Of a stretch of DNA of 64,000 nucleotides, positions 29,069-38,615 are shown piece after piece (the stretch's first letter is position 1; every line of letters starts with the position of its first letter). Below the pieces are notes generated by a model. It was not told the origin of the DNA. It searched no databases and saw nothing but the letters and a program-made list of their open reading frames with translations. The DNA is from JABDLO01 sp041749255. GTDB taxonomy: Bacteria; Bacteroidota; Bacteroidia; Chitinophagales; Saprospiraceae. A program made the translations under genes and the position numbers. The stretch is taken from the NCBI GenBank assembly GCA_041749255.1, contig JBGTBR010000091.1, positions 62,001 through 126,000 on the forward strand, read 5' to 3'.

Positions 29069-29436
29069 ACCAGGGAAATCATTTAAAACATACTTCATTT
29101 TATAAGTATACCGATTGATCTAGATTTAGCAATGTGAGACCTAGGTTATAATTTATCGTTACTCCTCAATTTTACTATGGTAAAAATCAATTTTCTTAGA
29201 CAAATGTCATTTGATGTAAAAGAGTATTTTGTTCAACTACCAGAAAAACTATCTTTGCAGCATAATTCTACAAAGAATAAATGTGGATATTCAGAATCAC
29301 AGGGTCTAATGATCAATTCAAAGCATTGAGTGAAATCGCTATAATAATACAAGGCTTAAAATTTCATTACTATAAAACCCTATAATTTTATTTTATTTAT
29401 TTGAAACGTAAGAAAAACCGAAAGAGAAATTAAAAT
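29069..29436. other. Intergenic region before pheT
   Basis: About 370 nt of AT-rich sequence. A weak 6-bp hairpin (ATACTT/AAGTAT, 29090-29109) follows the Omp28 stop. I see no gene, no T-box or other known leader, and no clear promoter box. The pheT promoter should lie here. Confidence 0.45.
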
Positions 29437-31881
29437 ATGAAGGTATCGCTTAATTGGCTCAAAAGATACATCGACTTTGAAAATTCACCGGAAGAAATCG
29501 CTGAAATCCTGACAATGATAGGATTGGAAGTAGAAGGTATATCAAAAATCGAAACTGTAAAAGGCGGATTACAGGGGGTAGTTGTAGGAGAAGTAGTAGA
29601 GTGTGCTAAACACCCCAATGCAGACAAATTATCTTTAACGAAGGTAAATATTGGTGATACTTCATCGCTACTGCAGATTATTTGCGGAGCACCTAATGTG
29701 GCTGAGAGCCAGAAAGTTATGGTAGCGACCATTGGATCTACGATATATCCCATGGATGGAGAGCCTATGACCATTAAGAAAGGAAAAATCAGAGGCGAAT
29801 ACTCTGAGGGGATGATATGTTCTGAATCTGAATTACATTTGAGTAGAGATCATTCAGGTATTTTGGTTTTGCCAAATGAAACCAAAACTGGAATGGCAGC
29901 ATCAGAATATTTTGAAGTAAAAGAAGATTATATCATTGATATAGGTTTAACGCCCAACAGGTCAGATGCTACTTCTCATATTGGTATAGCCAGAGATCTT
30001 GTTGCCTACTTACAGGTAAATCAGGAATTTCCTTATGATTTAAAGTTGCCTGAAACCTCGAGTTTTAAAATTGACATGCATACCGGAAAAATTAAAGTCG
30101 TTGTTGAGAATACAACTGCCTGCCCAAGGTATTCAGGTCTTATGATCACCGATATTGAAGTAAAAGATTCTCCAAACTGGTTGAAGAGTTATCTTAGATC
30201 CATTGATGTAAGACCTATAAATAATATAGTAGATATCACCAATTTTATTCTTCATGAAACAGGTCAACCCCTTCATGCATTTGATGCAGATAAAATAACC
30301 AGCGGTACAGTTGTCATAAAAAATCTACCAGAAGGTACCCTTTTTACTACACTGGATACCATAGAAAGAAAACTCAGCAGCGAGGATCTGATGATATGCG
30401 ATGGAGAAGAAAAAGGAATGTGCATTGCCGGAGTTTTTGGTGGTTTACATTCTGGAGTTACAGAAAAAACGAAAACCATATTTTTAGAATCTGCTTATTT
30501 TGATTCTAAATGGATAAGAAAAACGAGTACTCGCCACAACCTAAGAACGGATGCTGCGCGAATTTTTGAAAAAGGTGCCAATCCCAGTATTACAGTTTAC
30601 GCTTTAAAAAGGGCAGCCATATTAATTCGGGATATTGCCAATGGAGTCATTTGTTCTGAGATCATTGACGCGTATCCTAAAACAATTGAAAAAGCGGAAA
30701 TCCACCTGAAATACGAAAATGTCAGAAATTTGATCGGAATCAATATCACCAGAGAAGAGATACACAATGTATTGAGGTCTTTGAATATGGAAATAGAAGC
30801 GGTTGACCAGGAAAGCATTATGGTGCATGTTCCTACTGACAAAGCTGATGTAACCAGAGAAGTAGACTTGATAGAAGAAATATTACGCATATACGGTTTT
30901 AACAGGGTTGAAGTTGGAGATGACATAATTAGCAAAGTCCACTTCAGTGCAGATATAGATCGACATATACTAAGGAATAAGATTTCGGGAGTGATCACCG
31001 ACTACGGCTTTTCGGAAATGATGGGTATGTCCCTGATTGAATCTAAATGGATAACCGATTTATCCTTACTGGATGCTCAACGTTTGGTTTTCATTAATAA
31101 TACTTCCAATACTCATTTGGACACAATGAGACCCGAAATGATGGTGAGCGGCATTCAATCCATTTTGTATAATCATAACAGGCAAAACACACGTCTTAAA
31201 CTATTTGAAATCGGGCGATCATACCAGCAAACAAATGACCAGTTTGAAGAAAAAGAACATCTGACATTATTTTTATCAGGAGATAATATGGAGGAGTCAT
31301 GGAAGAACCAGAATAAGAAAAAAGTGGATTTCTACGACATGAAACAGGTGGTTCATGATATACTTAGAAGGGTTGGGATTAAAAGTTATCAAATTAATGA
31401 AATCAAAAATGACAAACGGTTTCAATTTGGTTTAAAATATAGTATAAATGAGGCTTCCATTGTCCATTTTGGAATGATTCATCCGGAGATTAAAGAATAT
31501 TTTGCACTGAAAGAAGACGTATATTATGCTGAATTTGCAATGGAGACCTTAATCAAAGTAAAACAATCAAACCTACAAGTAGAAGAAATCAGCAAGTATC
31601 CGGCCATGAGAAGAGACCTGGCTCTGGTTATAGAAGAAAATATACCTTATGCTTCTTTGGAAAGTCTGGCATGGGAACATGGTAGTCATTTGCTTAAAGA
31701 TATTAATTTATTCGATGTGTACCAAAATGAAAAGCAACTGGGAAAGGGAAAAAAATCGTATGCTATCAGTTTGTTATTCAAAGATGATACTAAAACCCTT
31801 ACAGATAAAGACATAGATCAAGTCATGACAACTCTCATAAATGCATATGAACAAAATTTGTCTGCCCTGGTGAGAAAATAA
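29437..31881 (+). CDS. pheT: Phenylalanine-tRNA ligase beta subunit
   Basis: The 814-residue beta chain of the alpha2-beta2 cytoplasmic enzyme that charges tRNA-Phe. Domains in order: N-terminal MKVSLNWLKRYIDF, a tRNA-binding EMAP-like domain (VVGEVVECAKHPNADKL, about 48-160), B3/B4 editing domain (PRYSGLMITDIEVKDSP onward), B5 domain (DVTREVDLIEEILRIYGFNRV), core fold with MRPEMMVSGIQSILYNHNRQ, and the anticodon-binding FDX-ACB domain (YPAMRRDLALVIEE to the end). Length is normal. pheS is not in this window, as is usual in Bacteroidota, where the two genes are unlinked. It leads a run of plus-strand genes with zapA and rny. Confidence 0.96.
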   Translation: MKVSLNWLKRYIDFENSPEEIAEILTMIGLEVEGISKIETVKGGLQGVVVGEVVECAKHPNADKLSLTKVNIGDTSSLLQIICGAPNVAESQKVMVATIGSTIYPMDGEPMTIKKGKIRGEYSEGMICSESELHLSRDHSGILVLPNETKTGMAASEYFEVKEDYIIDIGLTPNRSDATSHIGIARDLVAYLQVNQEFPYDLKLPETSSFKIDMHTGKIKVVVENTTACPRYSGLMITDIEVKDSPNWLKSYLRSIDVRPINNIVDITNFILHETGQPLHAFDADKITSGTVVIKNLPEGTLFTTLDTIERKLSSEDLMICDGEEKGMCIAGVFGGLHSGVTEKTKTIFLESAYFDSKWIRKTSTRHNLRTDAARIFEKGANPSITVYALKRAAILIRDIANGVICSEIIDAYPKTIEKAEIHLKYENVRNLIGINITREEIHNVLRSLNMEIEAVDQESIMVHVPTDKADVTREVDLIEEILRIYGFNRVEVGDDIISKVHFSADIDRHILRNKISGVITDYGFSEMMGMSLIESKWITDLSLLDAQRLVFINNTSNTHLDTMRPEMMVSGIQSILYNHNRQNTRLKLFEIGRSYQQTNDQFEEKEHLTLFLSGDNMEESWKNQNKKKVDFYDMKQVVHDILRRVGIKSYQINEIKNDKRFQFGLKYSINEASIVHFGMIHPEIKEYFALKEDVYYAEFAMETLIKVKQSNLQVEEISKYPAMRRDLALVIEENIPYASLESLAWEHGSHLLKDINLFDVYQNEKQLGKGKKSYAISLLFKDDTKTLTDKDIDQVMTTLINAYEQNLSALVRK

Positions 31882-32142
31882 TCCACGTGTTGTCCAAGGA
31901 ATTAAGGTGAAAGTACAAATTAATGAAGATTCAAAAATACTTTTTAGGGATCATTTTGATGGACATAACCTTAATCTATTGAAATTTGAAGATTCATTCT
32001 TTTATTTCGTCAATTCAAAATAATAAATGATTGCTCTCATTTATCAGGAGGAACCTGCCATTTTTGATGGTGATTTCCATTAGCTTTAATAATTTTTAGC
32101 TGTGAATAACCTCAGTGTTTGAAAAACTTTTATATTTGATGA
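31882..32142. promoter_or_regulatory. Intergenic region with a possible promoter box before the zapA unit
   Basis: The sequence TATATTTG at 32131-32138 fits the Bacteroidota -7 element (TAnnTTTG). It lies five bases before the ATG at 32143, so a transcript from it would be nearly leaderless. A TTTG at about 32118 is closer than the usual -33 spacing. Read-through from pheT is the alternative. Confidence 0.3.
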
Positions 32143-32421
32143 ATGCAAGCAATTCTTTCCAAAATAGAGCAAATAGAGCTTAAAGCTAGAAAGCTCCTGC
32201 ATAAGAATGAAGTGCTTAGCATGGAAAATAAAGAACTTTTGGAAGAAAATGTTAAATTAAAAACAGAACTACAACATTTAAAGAAAGCTAAGTCAGTTGA
32301 TTCTGATATTTCGAAAAATATGGATCTTTTTTCTACTATTGATAATAAAAATGTAGATCGTATCAAAGAAGCATTAGAAGAGTACATTGAAGAAGTAGAT
32401 CAATGTATAAAACTTCTTTAG
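32143..32421 (+). CDS. Small coiled-coil protein upstream of zapA
   Basis: A 92-residue acidic/basic helical protein with heptad-like spacing of Leu/Ile throughout (EQIELKARKLLHKNEVL, ENKELLEENVKLKTELQHLKK), predicted to be one long coiled coil. It has no signal peptide. It lies 6 nt before zapA, a placement also typical in other Bacteroidota, and is probably co-translated with it. Its size and shape resemble ZapB-type division proteins, which bind ZapA, but I see no sequence motif that proves this. Confidence 0.75.
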   Translation: MQAILSKIEQIELKARKLLHKNEVLSMENKELLEENVKLKTELQHLKKAKSVDSDISKNMDLFSTIDNKNVDRIKEALEEYIEEVDQCIKLL

Positions 32422-32427
32422 AGATAA

Positions 32428-32727
32428 ATGCGCATGAGTAAAGCAGTAATTAAACGAATAGAATTGACCGTTGCTGGCCGAAAGTATCCTATAAAGGTGA
32501 CTGATGAGGAGGAGCAACGGGTCAAGGATATCGAAAATCATTTAAATAAACAGATTCACCAATTCCAGCTTCAATATAAAGACAAAGACAAGTTGGATAG
32601 TGTGATTATGACTCTGCTAACCGTGGCTTTTGAAAATACAAAAGTCCGAAGCGACTTATCCACGACAGATGACATCATCGAAAAATTGGATCAATTAGAG
32701 GGTATACTGGATTCCGCCTTGACTTAG
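32428..32727 (+). CDS. zapA: Cell division protein ZapA
   Basis: A 99-residue ZapA-family protein that cross-links FtsZ filaments at the division ring. Family features: the N-terminal beta strand with IELTVAGRKYPIKVTDEEEQRV, then a helix (KDIENHLNKQIHQFQLQYKDKDKLD) and a C-terminal coiled coil with LLTVAFENTKV. Two possible starts, ATG 32428 and ATG 32434, differ by two residues. It follows the coiled-coil gene and precedes rny after a 93-nt spacer that contains a strong hairpin. Confidence 0.9.
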   Translation: MRMSKAVIKRIELTVAGRKYPIKVTDEEEQRVKDIENHLNKQIHQFQLQYKDKDKLDSVIMTLLTVAFENTKVRSDLSTTDDIIEKLDQLEGILDSALT

Positions 32728-32763
32728 TAATGTTGTTTCCACTTTTGGTTTAACAAATTTCCG

Positions 32764-32785
32764 GCAGCCTCCATGGTGGAGGTGC
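32764..32785 (+). promoter_or_regulatory. Hairpin in the zapA-rny spacer
   Basis: Arms GCA+CCTCCA (32764-32766, 32768-32773) and TGGAGG+TGC (32777-32785) pair over nine positions with a single bulged G at 32767 and a TGG loop. The sequence after it is AT-rich (ATTATTATTTG) but not a clean T run. It may be a weak terminator, an attenuator, or part of the rny leader, where RNase Y could act on its own message. Confidence 0.5.
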
Positions 32786-32820
32786 ATTATTATTTGTTGA
32801 CTATTTAAATACAATACAGT

Positions 32821-34482
32821 ATGGAATGGACCATTATAAGCCTGATTGGCTTATTGGCAGGTATTATTGCAGGATTTATTGCAAGCTATCTGCTCTTGAA
32901 AAAAGTCAATCATGGAAAAATAGATGAAGCCAATAAAAAGGCTGATCTCACCATTAAGGAAGCTGAATTAGCAGCACAAAGACTAATGAATGAAGCAGAA
33001 ACAAAAGCAGATAGACTAGTAGTAAAAGCTGAACAAAAGAATGAGCAGATTAAACTAAAAAAGATTCAGGAAGCGAAAGAGAAATATGCCAGATTTAAGT
33101 CTGAATTTGAAAATTTCAAATCGGAGCATAAGATTGAAATGAAAGAGAAAGAGATAACCCTCCAGGTTTTGGAAAAAGATCTCAATCAGCTCGAAAAAGA
33201 GTTTAAAATCAAAGAAGAAAATTTAGAGCATAAAGAAACGGAAATAAATAGCATAAAAGAAAATCTCGAAAAACAACTCAGGATTGTAGCTAAAAAGAAA
33301 GAGGATCTGGATCAGGTAAATGAAGAAAAAATTAAAGCTTTAGAAAATATTTCTAAACTCAGTGAAGCCGAAGCTAAGGATCTCTTGTTGGAAGCAGTAC
33401 GTGCCAAAGCTGAAAATGACGCTATGTCTATCGAAAAAGAAACGATTGCCAATGCTATGGCCAATGCCAATAAAGAAGCTAAAAAGATCATCGTTCAAAG
33501 TATTCAACGAATGTGTGCAGAATATACGATTGAAAATACAGTTTCTGTATTTAATCTTGACAGCGATGACATTAAAGGTCAAATCATTGGAAGGGAAGGA
33601 AGGAATATCAGAGCATTGGAAGCTGCTACAGGAGCGGAGTTGGTAGTAGACGATACTCCTGAGGCAATTATTATTTCAAGTTTTGATCCCATAAGGCGTG
33701 AGATTTGCCGACTGGCTCTGAAAAGACTGGTAGCAGATGGCAGAATTCATCCAGCAAAAATTGAAGAAACTGTGGTCAAGGTAAAGAAGCAGCTGGAGGA
33801 ACAAATCATTGAGATTGGAGAACGTACAGTTATTGATCTCGATATTCATGGACTTCATCCAAGTTTGGTGAGGATGGTTGGTCGTATGCGTTTCAGATCT
33901 TCATACGGGCAAAATCTATTAAAACACTCCATTGAAACCGCCAACTTATGTGCAATTATGGCGGCAGAACTTGGAATGAGTCCCAAGCAGGTAAAAATGG
34001 CCAAACGAGCAGGATTGTTGCATGATATAGGCAAAGTAGCTGAAGAAGAATCAGAGCTTTCTCATGCATTACTGGGTATGCAAATGTGTGAAAAATTAAA
34101 GGAACATCCCGTTATCCTTAATGCAATAGGTGCCCACCACGATGAAATAGAAATGAATAATATCATATCGCCTATCGTTCAGGCATGTGATGCCATATCA
34201 GGGGCAAGACCAGGTGCAAGAAGAGAGATACTGGAGAGTTATCTTAAACGGATTGGCGAATTGGAAGAATTAGCGATGTCTTACAATGGTGTTCAAAAAG
34301 CTTATGCAATACAAGCAGGTAGAGAACTTCGGGTTATTGTAGAAAGCGAAAAAGTAACCGATGACTATGCTGACGATCTTGCCTTTATGATTTCACAAAA
34401 AATTCAGGATGAGATGCAGTATCCCGGCCAGGTTAAAGTAACCGTTATCAGGGAAAAAAGAGCTACTGCCATCGCAAGATAA
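32821..34482 (+). CDS. rny: Ribonuclease Y
   Basis: A 553-residue membrane-anchored endoribonuclease that starts mRNA decay. It has an N-terminal membrane helix (residues 4-26), a long coiled coil rich in Lys/Glu (about 30-200), a KH domain with GREGRNIRALEAATGAELVV (about 258-277), and an HD domain with LLHDIGKVAEE (metal-binding His-Asp) and GAHHDEIEMNN. The C-terminal VKVTVIREKRATAIAR is typical. Length and domain order match the family. A strong hairpin lies in its leader. Confidence 0.95.
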   Translation: MEWTIISLIGLLAGIIAGFIASYLLLKKVNHGKIDEANKKADLTIKEAELAAQRLMNEAETKADRLVVKAEQKNEQIKLKKIQEAKEKYARFKSEFENFKSEHKIEMKEKEITLQVLEKDLNQLEKEFKIKEENLEHKETEINSIKENLEKQLRIVAKKKEDLDQVNEEKIKALENISKLSEAEAKDLLLEAVRAKAENDAMSIEKETIANAMANANKEAKKIIVQSIQRMCAEYTIENTVSVFNLDSDDIKGQIIGREGRNIRALEAATGAELVVDDTPEAIIISSFDPIRREICRLALKRLVADGRIHPAKIEETVVKVKKQLEEQIIEIGERTVIDLDIHGLHPSLVRMVGRMRFRSSYGQNLLKHSIETANLCAIMAAELGMSPKQVKMAKRAGLLHDIGKVAEEESELSHALLGMQMCEKLKEHPVILNAIGAHHDEIEMNNIISPIVQACDAISGARPGARREILESYLKRIGELEELAMSYNGVQKAYAIQAGRELRVIVESEKVTDDYADDLAFMISQKIQDEMQYPGQVKVTVIREKRATAIAR

Positions 34483-34510
34483 TGGATATCACACATAAGA
34501 GAAAAGCACC

Positions 34511-35191
34511 GTGATTTTTCCTATAGGAGATACTCAAGTGGTGGGAGGAAACAAACCTATAGTCAGCTATGGGTTGATAGGTATTAATATTATTGTATTT
34601 ATCCTGCTCACAGGAATGGAACCTGAAATCTATAAATCCTTTTTATATCATTACGGATCCATTCCTGCTCTTATAACCAGGGGAGAAAATCTTCCAAGCC
34701 TGTTTATCAGTCTTTTTATTCACGGTAGCTGGTTTCATTTATTGGGAAATATGCTTTTTCTTTGGATTTTTGCAGATAATATAGAAGCCATATTGGGCAG
34801 TATTGTTTTTATATTTCTGTATTTAGCGGGAGGAATGTTTGGTTTGATAATGCACATACTTTTCAACGTTGACAGTTTACAACCGACTGTTGGAGCCAGT
34901 GGAGCTATTTCTGCTATTATGGGAGCATATCTCATAATGTTCCCCCGGTCTCAAATAAAAGTGTTAATTGTAATCTTTATCGTATATATGCCTGCGGTTG
35001 TATTTTTAATACTGTGGTTCGCTCAACAACTTTTGGCAGGAGTAAGCCTTCTGATGTATGATGATTATGGTGCAGGAATTGCATGGTGGGCACATATCGG
35101 TGGATTTATTTTTGGCATTGTAATGGGATTCCTATACAGGAACAAAGTGACAGAATTTAATTATAAAAGACTGCAGAATTCCTCAAATTAA
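34511..35191 (+). CDS. Rhomboid family intramembrane serine protease
   Basis: A 226-residue membrane protein with six or so transmembrane segments. Catalytic elements are GASGAISAIMGAY with Ser130 and AWWAHIGGFIFG with His195; the conserved HGSWFHLLGNM (71-81) after the first helix is the oxyanion-side motif. Rhomboids cut substrate proteins within the membrane. The start is a GTG at 34511, 28 nt after rny; no better ATG is available in front of the first membrane segment. Cleavage targets are unknown. Confidence 0.9.
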   Translation: MIFPIGDTQVVGGNKPIVSYGLIGINIIVFILLTGMEPEIYKSFLYHYGSIPALITRGENLPSLFISLFIHGSWFHLLGNMLFLWIFADNIEAILGSIVFIFLYLAGGMFGLIMHILFNVDSLQPTVGASGAISAIMGAYLIMFPRSQIKVLIVIFIVYMPAVVFLILWFAQQLLAGVSLLMYDDYGAGIAWWAHIGGFIFGIVMGFLYRNKVTEFNYKRLQNSSN

Positions 35192-35228
35192 AGACAATTT
35201 ATACAAGGATTGATATTCGTTCTGACAT

Positions 35229-35259
35229 AATGTCCCCATTTCCGGGATGGTATGACATT
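35229..35259 (+). promoter_or_regulatory. Two-stage hairpin between rhomboid gene and htpG
   Basis: AATGTC (35229-35234) pairs with GACATT (35254-35259), and inside it CCAT (35236-35239) pairs with ATGG (35247-35250). It ends 37 nt before the htpG ATG. It could be a terminator for the rhomboid gene (followed by TTTGCTCTTT) or a leader structure of htpG. Confidence 0.4.
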
Positions 35260-35296
35260 TGCTCTTTAGACCCATGTTGAACTAAACATAAAAATT

Positions 35297-37165
35297 ATGC
35301 AAAAAGGTAACATTTCAGTACAAACAGAAAATATTTTTCCAATCATTAAAAAGTTTCTCTACTCTGATCAGGAAATATTTTTAAGAGAATTGGTCTCCAA
35401 TGCCATTGATGCTACAACCAAAATTACAACCCTTGCATCAAAAGGTGAATTTAAGGGAGAGTTGGGTGATACGACCATAGATATAGTTTTAAATGAAGAA
35501 AATAAAACCCTCACCATTTCAGATCATGGGATTGGTATGACTGAGGAGGAAGTCAAAAAATACCTTAATCAGGTAGCTTTTTCATCTGCTGAAGATTTTC
35601 TTGCAAAATATAAAGACAACTCTTCTATAATAGGACATTTTGGCCTCGGTTTCTATTCTGCATTTATGGTTGCTGATAAAGTAGAGGTTATAACAAAATC
35701 TTACGATGATAAAAGCCCCGCTGTTAAATGGTCGTGTGACGGGAACCCTGCCTTTACATTAGAAGAAACTACCAGAGAACGAAGAGGAACAGACATCATA
35801 CTCTATATTAATGATGAAAGTAAAGAGTTTCTTGAGAAAACCAGAATTGAGACATTACTGAATAAATATTGCAAGTTCCTGCCCTACCCTGTTCGGTTTG
35901 GGATGAAAAAAGAATACGAATGGGAAGGAGAGGGAAAAGACAGAAAGTCGATAGAAAAGGAAGTAGAGAACATAATAAATCATACCGAACCGCTTTGGAA
36001 AAAGAAACCCTCTGAATTAAAAGACGATGACTATAAAGATTTTTATAAAGAGCTTTATCCTTTCTCAGAGACGCCAATGTTTTGGATACATTTGAACATT
36101 GACTATCCATTCCATTTAACTGGTATTTTGTATTTTCCAAAATTAGGTAATAACATTGAAGTTCAAAAAAATAAAATTCAACTATACTCCAATCAGGTGT
36201 ATGTCACGGATGATGTAAAAGCGATTGTGCCAGAATTTCTAACCCTCTTACATGGGGTTATTGATTCACCTGATATACCTCTTAATGTATCGAGATCCTA
36301 CTTGCAAAGTGATGCAAATGTGAAAAAAATTACTGGCTACATCACTCGAAAAGTGGCTGATAAGTTGCAGGAACTATTTAAAAGCGATAGAAAATTGTAT
36401 GAAGAAAGATGGCCTGACATTGGGATCTTTGTAAAATATGGGTTGATATCAGAAGAAAAGTTTTACGAAAAGGCCAACCCATTTGCTCTTGTCAAAAAAA
36501 TTGATGGCACATATCAAACTATAGAAGAACATAAAACAGAAGTAAAGGATCAACAAACGGATAAATACAACAAAATTGTACTCTTGTATACACATAGCCC
36601 TAAAGAACACTACAGCTATGTTAAATCAGTGGAAAATTATGGATATCAGGTACTCGAAATGAATCAGGTTATCGATAATCACTTTATCCAACACCTGGAA
36701 TATAAATTGGGAGATGTAACCTTTGTAAGAGTTGATTCTGATACACCTGACAAACTCGTACAAAAAGAAGAAGAGAAAAAATCTATACTTTCTGAAAAGG
36801 AAGAAGAAAAAGTAAAAGAGATCTTTACCCAGGCATTGGTAGGGGTCAAAGAAAATAATATAGAACTTAAACCTCTTTCTCCTAATGATCATCCAGTCGT
36901 CATCACCATACCTGAGTTTATGCGTCGGATGAAGGAAATGCAGGCACTCCAGGGAATGAATTTTGATGCTATGCCCGATATGTATAATGTGGTGATCAAT
37001 ACCAATCACCCGCTTGTAGCCGATAAAATGCTAAAAATGAAAAGTGCCGATAAGAAAACGGCTTTCGCATCTTACCTGCACAAACTGGCACAACTCAATC
37101 AAAATATGTTGAAAGGTGAAGACCTATCAAAATTTATAAATGAAAGTATAGATTTTTTAAAATAG
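35297..37165 (+). CDS. htpG: Molecular chaperone HtpG (Hsp90)
   Basis: The 622-residue bacterial Hsp90. The N-terminal ATPase domain shows ELVSNAIDA (the ATP-binding Glu/Asn), SDHGIGMTEEEV and GHFGLGFYSAFMVADKV. The middle domain has GILYFPKL and the catalytic-loop region LNVSRSYLQSDANVKKI. The C-terminal dimerisation domain ends in FINESIDFLK. Length is normal for HtpG. It folds client proteins during stress. A perfect 16-bp inverted repeat follows the stop as a shared terminator with the convergent DUF4837 gene. Confidence 0.96.
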   Translation: MQKGNISVQTENIFPIIKKFLYSDQEIFLRELVSNAIDATTKITTLASKGEFKGELGDTTIDIVLNEENKTLTISDHGIGMTEEEVKKYLNQVAFSSAEDFLAKYKDNSSIIGHFGLGFYSAFMVADKVEVITKSYDDKSPAVKWSCDGNPAFTLEETTRERRGTDIILYINDESKEFLEKTRIETLLNKYCKFLPYPVRFGMKKEYEWEGEGKDRKSIEKEVENIINHTEPLWKKKPSELKDDDYKDFYKELYPFSETPMFWIHLNIDYPFHLTGILYFPKLGNNIEVQKNKIQLYSNQVYVTDDVKAIVPEFLTLLHGVIDSPDIPLNVSRSYLQSDANVKKITGYITRKVADKLQELFKSDRKLYEERWPDIGIFVKYGLISEEKFYEKANPFALVKKIDGTYQTIEEHKTEVKDQQTDKYNKIVLLYTHSPKEHYSYVKSVENYGYQVLEMNQVIDNHFIQHLEYKLGDVTFVRVDSDTPDKLVQKEEEKKSILSEKEEEKVKEIFTQALVGVKENNIELKPLSPNDHPVVITIPEFMRRMKEMQALQGMNFDAMPDMYNVVINTNHPLVADKMLKMKSADKKTAFASYLHKLAQLNQNMLKGEDLSKFINESIDFLK

Positions 37166-37174
37166 TACTTCCTT

Positions 37175-37220
37175 AAAACAAGTGCCTTTCTGAGTTTTAA
37201 ACCGGAAAGGCACTTGTTTT
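37175..37220. terminator. Bidirectional terminator between htpG and DUF4837 gene
   Basis: A perfect 16-bp inverted repeat (arms 37175-37190 and 37205-37220, core ACAAGTGCCTTTC) with a 14-nt loop. It is flanked by an A run on the left and a T run on the right, so it can stop transcription from both sides. It sits between the convergent stops of htpG and the DUF4837 gene. Confidence 0.92.
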
Positions 37221-37242
37221 TATAATCCGAATATTAACCGGA

Positions 37243-38316
37243 TCATATAACCTGAGCCGATTTAACAACGAACTCTAGTTGTTGCATTAAATCTCTTTTA
37301 TTTTTACCGGGTGCAAAAACAAAAGTATCCACAAATACCATAGTCCCTTTATCTTTGTCCAAAATCAGGTATGATGCAAATGGTCCGCCGAGAAAGTCAT
37401 TTGACATTTCCCATATACCCCTTATTTCCCTGGTATACAATCCATTGATTTCATAAGTATAATCGTAAATCGGGAGATCTCTGTCATTTATGAGCATAAA
37501 AGAACCAGCTTGTTCTGAGGAAACAAATTCTTTTCCATAATCATTTCTCAATTTTTTAATGTTTTCAACTCGGAGCTGATTTTCGTTTTTATATTCAAAT
37601 TTTCTCACTATCAAATTCATGATAGCATCTTTGTCGTCTTTGCGAAGCCATATAATATTCTCATCTTGATCATCTAAAGCCGCCAGAAACCCGGCCGGTA
37701 TATTCATTTTAACTCCATATTCAGAAGCAATTTTATTGGAAAGGCCAGGGTTGTCTTTTGAAGCGTAAACTCTGGCTTCTAATATTCCATTATCATGTTC
37801 ATTGACTCTTCTTGCTATGGTTGGGTAATTCTTTCTTATGCTTGCTGCCAGACCATCTTCTCCCTTCCCCATCAAAAATATGATGAGCTGTCCCTTTGCC
37901 CATTTATCCTTACCGACGGCGGTTGTGATTTCTCCATTAACAGCTTTGTTAAAACGCTCCTGACCAAAATCATTTCTAATGACGTCAGTGGTTTTGGAAT
38001 CCATATCATCTACATCAGCAAGGAAAACATAGGTTCTTAATTCCTGCCTCAAGGGCTCTGCATACAAATCATCAAGGGTGAAATGCCTCACATCGAAAAT
38101 GGGCTCAGGAATGGGCATAATGGGATAAGCCGATTCGAAATAGTATAGAAATGTATCTTGTATAGAACTATCCCACAAACCTTCATCTGAAATGACGACA
38201 ATCTCATTGAGTTTACCCATAGCATTGTTTTTTATTCTGACGCCTTCACCAGAAGTATCAAAACAGGACACTATGATCGTACAACACAATATAAAAAATA
38301 CAGCTCTTCTTATCAC
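37243..38316 (-). CDS. DUF4837 family lipoprotein
   Basis: A 357-residue lipoprotein with signal IIVSC (Cys18). The mature part follows DUF4837: NAMGKLNEIVVISDEGLWDSS near the start, FLADVDDMDSKTT, GKDKWAKGQLIIFL, IPAGFLAALDDQDENIIWLRK, and near the end TREIRGIWEMSNDFLGGPF and the DKGTMVFVDTFVFAPGKNKRDLMQQLE closing motif. The family is restricted to Bacteroidota and has no known function; it is thought to be an envelope protein. It is a single gene ending at the shared terminator. Confidence 0.88.
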   Translation of the reverse strand: MIRRAVFFILCCTIIVSCFDTSGEGVRIKNNAMGKLNEIVVISDEGLWDSSIQDTFLYYFESAYPIMPIPEPIFDVRHFTLDDLYAEPLRQELRTYVFLADVDDMDSKTTDVIRNDFGQERFNKAVNGEITTAVGKDKWAKGQLIIFLMGKGEDGLAASIRKNYPTIARRVNEHDNGILEARVYASKDNPGLSNKIASEYGVKMNIPAGFLAALDDQDENIIWLRKDDKDAIMNLIVRKFEYKNENQLRVENIKKLRNDYGKEFVSSEQAGSFMLINDRDLPIYDYTYEINGLYTREIRGIWEMSNDFLGGPFASYLILDKDKGTMVFVDTFVFAPGKNKRDLMQQLEFVVKSAQVI

Positions 38317-38615
38317 TTTCTGAAATTTTCTATCTTGATAAATTTTAATTTGTAATGATATACCATTTTATATAAATACAAAAACTCTCAACCCCTTACT
38401 ATAGATGCTCTTTACAAATATATAGGTGTGTAGACTATATATATAACCAATAGTAAAGCATGAAGTTTTTCACAAATGATTAAAGAACTTTTGTATTCCT
38501 AAGACAGACACTAAAGTATCCATATAAACTTTATTGAAAAGTATCTTTGAGGAGACTAAAATCAAATAATTGGATATACATGAATAAACTAAAAGCTGTA
38601 AGTCGGTATTTGTAT
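38317..38615. other. Intergenic region
   Basis: About 300 nt of AT-rich sequence between the MoxR stop and the DUF4837 start. I see no gene, repeat or strong hairpin. Confidence 0.45.
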
